Origin: Oscillatoriales cyanobacterium
GTDB taxonomy: Bacteria > Cyanobacteriota > Cyanobacteriia > Cyanobacteriales > Microcoleaceae
Assembly (NCBI GenBank): GCA_004292955.1
Contig: RDXX01000039.1
Location: 1 to 64,000, forward strand
Direction: 5' to 3'
DNA length: 64,000 nucleotides
Of this stretch, positions 60,748 to 64,000 are shown one piece after another (the stretch's first letter is position 1; each line of letters begins with the position of its first letter). A program made the position numbers and the translations under genes. The notes under the pieces are model-generated. The model was not told the origin of the DNA. It worked only from the letters and a program-made list of their open reading frames with translations, and made no database searches.

Positions 60748-61821
60748 TTATACTAACTCGATTTGACTGTCATCACCAATCATAAACCGCAACGCTTTAG
60801 GACGCGGCGGCGCATTTGTGAGTTGAGCTCGCTGTCCGATCACGCTGTCAACAATTCGCTGGTGAATGCCAACAATTTTCGCCCCTTGCAATATTACACT
60901 GTGTTCGATATCAGCATCAACCATCGTCACGCGATCGGCAATACTGCTGTAAGGCCCGATAAAGCAATTTTCAATGCGGCAATTTTCCCCAATTACCACA
61001 GGCCCGCGAACTGTAGAATTAATGATTTCACTACCTTCCCCTACTTGCACTCGCCCGATAATTTGACTTTTGGCATCTACTTTTAATTCAGTTGAAGCTA
61101 CAATACAGCTATCTAAAATGATTTGGTTTGCACTCAGCAAATCATCTTTTTTCCCGGTATCCAACCACCAACCATCTAAATTGCAGGCTTCTACGTGTTT
61201 TTCTTGATTGATTAGCTGTTGGATAGCATCAGTAATTTCGAGTTCCCCGCGGGGCGAGGGTTGAATTTGATCGATCGCCTCGTGAATAGTAGGAGCAAAA
61301 AAGTAAATCCCCACCAGTGCTAAATTAGACGGCGGAACTATGGGTTTTTCTACTAACTGTAAAACTCGCCCATTCTCATCAACCTTTGCTACACCGAAAG
61401 CACTGGGATTGGGAACTGGGCGCAGCAAAATTAGAGCGTCTAGTTTTTGCTTATTAAAATTCTCTAAAAACGGATCTAGCTGACTCTGAATTAAGTTATC
61501 TCCTAAATACATAATAAATGGAGAATCACCCAAAAATGGTCTCGCAATTTTTACTGCATGAGCGAGTCCCGCCGGCTCTGATTGTAAGATATAAGTAATT
61601 TTTGCACCGAAGCGAGAGCCATCTCCTGTTTTCGCCTTCACCTCTTCACCTGTTTCAGGACTAATAATAATCCCGATATCCGTAATCCCAGCCGCCACAA
61701 TGCCTTCAATTCCGTACCACAGTATAGGCTTATTTGCCACAGGAACCAACTGCTTAGCACCCGTATAGGTGAGGGGACGCAAGCGTGTTCCTTTGCCGCC
61801 AGAGAGGATGAGTGCTTTCAT
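60748..61821 (-). CDS. rmlA: Glucose-1-phosphate thymidylyltransferase, long form
   Basis: Makes dTDP-glucose (or a similar nucleotide sugar) from glucose-1-phosphate and dTTP, the first step to dTDP-rhamnose. 357 residues, the long form with a C-terminal hexapeptide-repeat beta helix (about 245-345: IIGRVQVGEGSEIINSTVRG and VVIGENCRIENCFIGP). N-terminal nucleotide motif LSGGKGTRLRPLTY (7-20), KQLVPVANKPILWY (24-37) and LGDNLIQS (about 107-114). The short RmlA is about 290 residues, so this resembles the StrD/GraD subgroup; the exact sugar is uncertain. It probably feeds the neighbouring transferases. Confidence 0.88.
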   Translation of the reverse strand: MKALILSGGKGTRLRPLTYTGAKQLVPVANKPILWYGIEGIVAAGITDIGIIISPETGEEVKAKTGDGSRFGAKITYILQSEPAGLAHAVKIARPFLGDSPFIMYLGDNLIQSQLDPFLENFNKQKLDALILLRPVPNPSAFGVAKVDENGRVLQLVEKPIVPPSNLALVGIYFFAPTIHEAIDQIQPSPRGELEITDAIQQLINQEKHVEACNLDGWWLDTGKKDDLLSANQIILDSCIVASTELKVDAKSQIIGRVQVGEGSEIINSTVRGPVVIGENCRIENCFIGPYSSIADRVTMVDADIEHSVILQGAKIVGIHQRIVDSVIGQRAQLTNAPPRPKALRFMIGDDSQIELV

Positions 61822-62247
61822 TGGTGAAATCTAAGTTATCCTTTAGAGTTTGCGGTGCTGGCTTGATTTGCCTGCACTTGTTAGCTCTCGTTAATTTTAA
61901 AGCACGGCTACCCCGCTGGCAATAGCTGACCCAAAAGAAGGAAGAATTGACAGTTGACAATTGACGGTTGACAATTGACAGTTGACAATTGACAGTTGAC
62001 AGTTGACAGTTGACAGAAGGAAGAAGTAATCAAAGCAGGGGTTTCAGGAATCAAGAAGGTTTTCAGTATAGCAACCGCCACATGGGTGAAGACATAAATA
62101 ACTTCATGAATAGAGTCGATTCCCGTTCTGCATCAATGATTTGATTCCCGTTCTGCAACTGTCAACTGTCCACTGCTATATCTTAGCGGTTGCAATCCAA
62201 ATGATTTATGGCGATCGAGCATTCAGTCATTTAAAATCTAAAATGGT
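61822..62247. repeat. Intergenic region with a TTGACAG/TTGACAA heptamer array
   Basis: The array runs 61947-62016 in mixed TTGACAG and TTGACAA/TTGACGG versions, with further CAACTGTC copies near 62156. No gene is visible here. Confidence 0.85.
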
Positions 62248-62958
62248 TTAATAGCGGCCGTATCGGGCGATAACTTGACTACCACTATTCTTGTTATTTG
62301 TCAACCACGTCCACATCTGATCGCCCACAGAAAAATGCCACCACTCGTTAGGATGTTGCTCAAAACCAGCAGCTATCATCGCATCTTTCAATATTTGCCG
62401 GTGCAGGTGGTATTGCTGTTGTTGCGCGTCCTTGCTATTACCAAAATAATCGGGATAAGAACGTTCTGATATTTCATCAATCGGAGAACCCATATCAATT
62501 GGTCGATTATGTTCATCGACTAAAGTTACATCTAAAGCTGCACCTGTACTGTGAGGAGGAGGCGTCGCGCGATCGAGGCTCGGCACAGCCCAAAATTGAT
62601 ACACGTGTTCTATAATTACTTGGCGTTTGTCTTCGGAAACCGGAAATTCGCAGCCTTGAGCTACGGCAATTTGATTGAAAGTATAATCTACCATAAATTG
62701 CTGGACTTCCACGGGTCGATAAGCATCAAATATCAGAATTTTCCAATTTTGATGATTTTGCTGTAGCTGAGTTTGAGCTGCTACTAAACTATCTACAACT
62801 CCTTGCCGCAAATAGTAAGGTGAATCTGCTTTGCTGTTGTGATAGGGAGCACCCAACTTTTGATAAGGGTGCGGAATTTCAAAGGCAAAATCTTCTGGTG
62901 GAATTGGGACTAAAGGCTCGCCGCATTCGTCAATTTCTATTTGCTGATATGGTTTCAT
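62248..62958 (-). CDS. D-alanyl-D-alanine dipeptidase (VanX/DdpX-like, M15D)
   Basis: Zinc peptidase that splits D-Ala-D-Ala. 236 residues; zinc ligands are the His and Asp in PPPHSTGAALDVTL (about 133-145, HSTGAALD) and the His in EWWHFSVG (about 205), with Glu of that segment as catalytic base. The family element ILIFDAYRPVEVQQFMVDY (about 74-92) holds the conserved Arg. Full-length. In cyanobacteria such enzymes are usually for peptidoglycan recycling, not vancomycin resistance. No van-type partners are near. Its start lies 24 nt before the end of the toxin gene in the same direction, so co-transcription is possible. Confidence 0.9.
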   Translation of the reverse strand: MKPYQQIEIDECGEPLVPIPPEDFAFEIPHPYQKLGAPYHNSKADSPYYLRQGVVDSLVAAQTQLQQNHQNWKILIFDAYRPVEVQQFMVDYTFNQIAVAQGCEFPVSEDKRQVIIEHVYQFWAVPSLDRATPPPHSTGAALDVTLVDEHNRPIDMGSPIDEISERSYPDYFGNSKDAQQQQYHLHRQILKDAMIAAGFEQHPNEWWHFSVGDQMWTWLTNNKNSGSQVIARYGRY

Positions 62959-62982
62959 ATCAAGGTTTTACCTACTTAATTA

Positions 62983-63336
62983 TTACTGGTGAACTACAAT
63001 TGTATCGCGATTCATTTCTATCAATGAATGTTCCTCAAACATTTCAACCAAATGCGGCAAATTATTCACAAATAAGTCTATAAGTTGGTTGTTATTTATG
63101 TTGCCAGTCGTCAATATTAACAGCTTGTAAGGTTGCTGGCTAATCAGAAATGAATCGAGAAAATCTCGATCTTTGGTGATAACAATTCTGCTTTCTTGCA
63201 TTGAAAGCAAGTTAATTTCTGAATCGGGAGTTGCGTTGAGTCGAGGTAAATCCTTAGTATGAATAGTATCGCAACCAGCAGATTGCAAAACGCGTGCCAG
63301 ACGTACTGGTAATTGTGCATCTACCAAAAACTTCAT
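62983..63336 (-). CDS. DUF5615 PIN-like toxin candidate
   Basis: 117 residues with the PIN-like start MKFLVDAQLPVRLARVLQSA, an acidic DTIHTKDLP and VITKDRDFLDSFLISQQPYK, where Asp6 and the Asp pair of KDRDF are the usual metal-binding acids. This is the DUF5615 family, the toxin partner of DUF433. It starts in a TAATG overlap with the antitoxin gene, typical of translational coupling in such modules. Type II toxin-antitoxin function is inferred from family and arrangement. Confidence 0.85.
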   Translation of the reverse strand: MKFLVDAQLPVRLARVLQSAGCDTIHTKDLPRLNATPDSEINLLSMQESRIVITKDRDFLDSFLISQQPYKLLILTTGNINNNQLIDLFVNNLPHLVEMFEEHSLIEMNRDTIVVHQ

Positions 63337-63572
63337 TACACTAATACTCGATATATGCTTTTCACTTGAGTCAGCCGTGCTGCAAATAGCAAAGCAGCTA
63401 GAATATCTTCATGTTCTAAATCATCATAATCATCTATAATTTCTTTAGCATTCATACCTGAACTAAGTAATTCAAGAATCAACTCTACTGGATATCTGAG
63501 ACCGCGAATACAGGGTTTTCCGTGACAGATATTTGGATCGAGTGTGATGCGTTGCAAAAGTTCGTTGTCCAT
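63336..63572 (-). CDS. DUF433 antitoxin candidate
   Basis: 78 residues, the DUF433 core: RITLDPNICHGKPCIRGLRY, PVELILELLSSGMNAKEIID and DYDDLEHEDILAALLFAARL. It precedes the DUF5615 gene with a one-base stop/start overlap (TAATG), as in the standard pair. A winged-helix-like DNA-binding role for DUF433 and neutralisation of the toxin are family inference. Its relation to the orphan copies at 30949 and 31459 is distant: they share the core but are longer at the N-terminus. Confidence 0.88.
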   Translation of the reverse strand: MDNELLQRITLDPNICHGKPCIRGLRYPVELILELLSSGMNAKEIIDDYDDLEHEDILAALLFAARLTQVKSIYRVLV

Positions 63573-63628
63573 GTTTTAGGAGCCACTGTTAAATATATTC
63601 TAAGATAAAGATCGTAACTCTAGCTCGG

Positions 63629-63688
63629 TTTGTAGTAAAGACCTTAGTCCTCAAAAAAATCAGCGGACTAAAGTCCTCACTACAAACA
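63629..63688. repeat. GTTTGTAGT...ACTACAAAC inverted repeat
   Basis: GTTTGTAGTAAAGACCTTAGTCC pairs with the downstream GGACTAAAGTCCTCACTACAAAC (wider family of GGACTTTAGTCC repeats), forming a hairpin between the antitoxin and the methyltransferase. Noncoding. Confidence 0.8.
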
Positions 63689-63700
63689 TTTAAAAAAATC

Positions 63701-64000
63701 CTAACTTTGGCGGTAAGCAACTACCGCATAAAACGGATCGCCGCCTCCCATCCCCAGCATTTGCATAAAACTCGGCAAGCTAGACTGTTTAGCAATTACT
63801 TCCGGCTTGCTAAATCCGGGTATGTTCGCTCCTTTGACGGAATCAAAGTAACCCTGGACTAATTTTACCCGATCGCCCTCCGAACCTTCCCGCCAAGCCG
63901 CAATTGCTTTCTGATAAAACATCCGGTTGGAAAAACTGATAATTGCGACGCCCCCCGGCTTCAAAATCCGGTGCATCTCGGCAAAAATCGCATCCGGGTT
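63701..64000 (-). CDS. C-terminal part of a class I methyltransferase (runs off the window)
   Basis: The reading frame is open to base 64000 and reads NPDAIFAEMHRILKPGGVAI then ISFSNRMFYQKAIAAWREGS, matching the motif after the SAM domain (RILKPGG.a.isf) of class I SAM-dependent methyltransferases. The C-terminal end includes FMQMLGMGGGDPFYAVVAYRQS. The SAM-binding N-terminal half lies outside. The substrate is unknown; I saw no close link to neighbouring genes. Confidence 0.85.
   Translation of the reverse strand, partial: NPDAIFAEMHRILKPGGVAIISFSNRMFYQKAIAAWREGSEGDRVKLVQGYFDSVKGANIPGFSKPEVIAKQSSLPSFMQMLGMGGGDPFYAVVAYRQS

Noticed and set aside
62248-62958. Vancomycin-resistance VanX function
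   Set aside because: No other van genes are near; cyanobacterial M15D enzymes are better explained by cell-wall turnover.

Overview
The window looks like chromosomal DNA of a filamentous, Oscillatoriales-type cyanobacterium (Microcoleus/Oscillatoria-like; the genus is inference). Support: very frequent GCGATCGC/GATCGC (HIP1-type) sites, a petG gene for the cytochrome b6f complex, a cytM-like cytochrome, a CrtO-type carotene ketolase, DUF3082, Uma2 and DUF4347 proteins, and intergenic DNA full of heptamer repeats (STRR type) and small palindromic elements. Genes are mostly single or in short operons, separated by repeat-filled gaps.

Layout. 1-1.8 kb: a tyrosine-recombinase element, apparently frameshifted, whose right end abuts a broken YbjQ-like gene. 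2-16 kb: housekeeping and small accessory genes: a membrane protein, metH (with an in-frame repeat insertion), a Phd-like protein, a Uma2 nuclease-fold protein, a three-gene DUF488/DUF488/OB-like cassette, DUF3082, ispE, rsmA, galK and a cupin. Two gene remnants lie among them: an ethylene-receptor-type kinase N-terminus and an SRPBCC protein. 16.7-20.7 kb: a truncated RAYT transposase, then a very regular six-unit array of paired palindromes, then an LRR-Roco GTPase. 20.9-31.8 kb: a methyltransferase, crtO, a HEAT-repeat protein, a saccharopine-dehydrogenase-like protein, a 1.4-kb repeat-rich gap, a conserved hypothetical, a Kir-type potassium channel and two tandem DUF433 genes. 31.8-41.6 kb: sbcD and sbcC (separated by a MITE with target-site duplication), an aminotransferase, an aminopeptidase P, two hypotheticals and tRNA-Thr(TGT). 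42-48.4 kb: a WD40 protein, then the sulfate ABC transporter genes sbpA-cysT-cysW and a disrupted NIL-domain gene, with no cysA. 48.9-53.9 kb: one giant secreted-type protein (DUF4347, Gly-rich, SdrD-B repeats, Pro/Thr linker, RTX repeats). 54.2-54.9 kb: divergent cytM-like and petG. 55.2-61.8 kb: a polysaccharide cluster (two GT4, one GT2-GT4 fusion, a coiled-coil protein, an RmlA-type nucleotidyltransferase). 62.2-64 kb: a D-Ala-D-Ala dipeptidase, a DUF433/DUF5615 toxin-antitoxin pair and the end of a methyltransferase.

The most distinctive feature is the repeat biology. (1) The array at 17316-17804 has twelve 15-bp palindromes in alternating orientation with exactly 49-nt steps inside each pair, right beside a RAYT gene. 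(2) A MITE family with GGG(A/T)GCATC ends, different hairpin cores and 8-bp target duplications recurs across the window. (3) Heptamer arrays run into gene ends and supply the stop codons of cysW and a glycosyltransferase. (4) Repeats have entered reading frames (metH, the NIL gene, RAYT). Protein-level candidates for new biology are the DUF488 cassette, the Roco protein and the orphan hypothetical pair at 39.7-41.3 kb.

All family calls come from reading the sequence and remembered family features; no database search was made.
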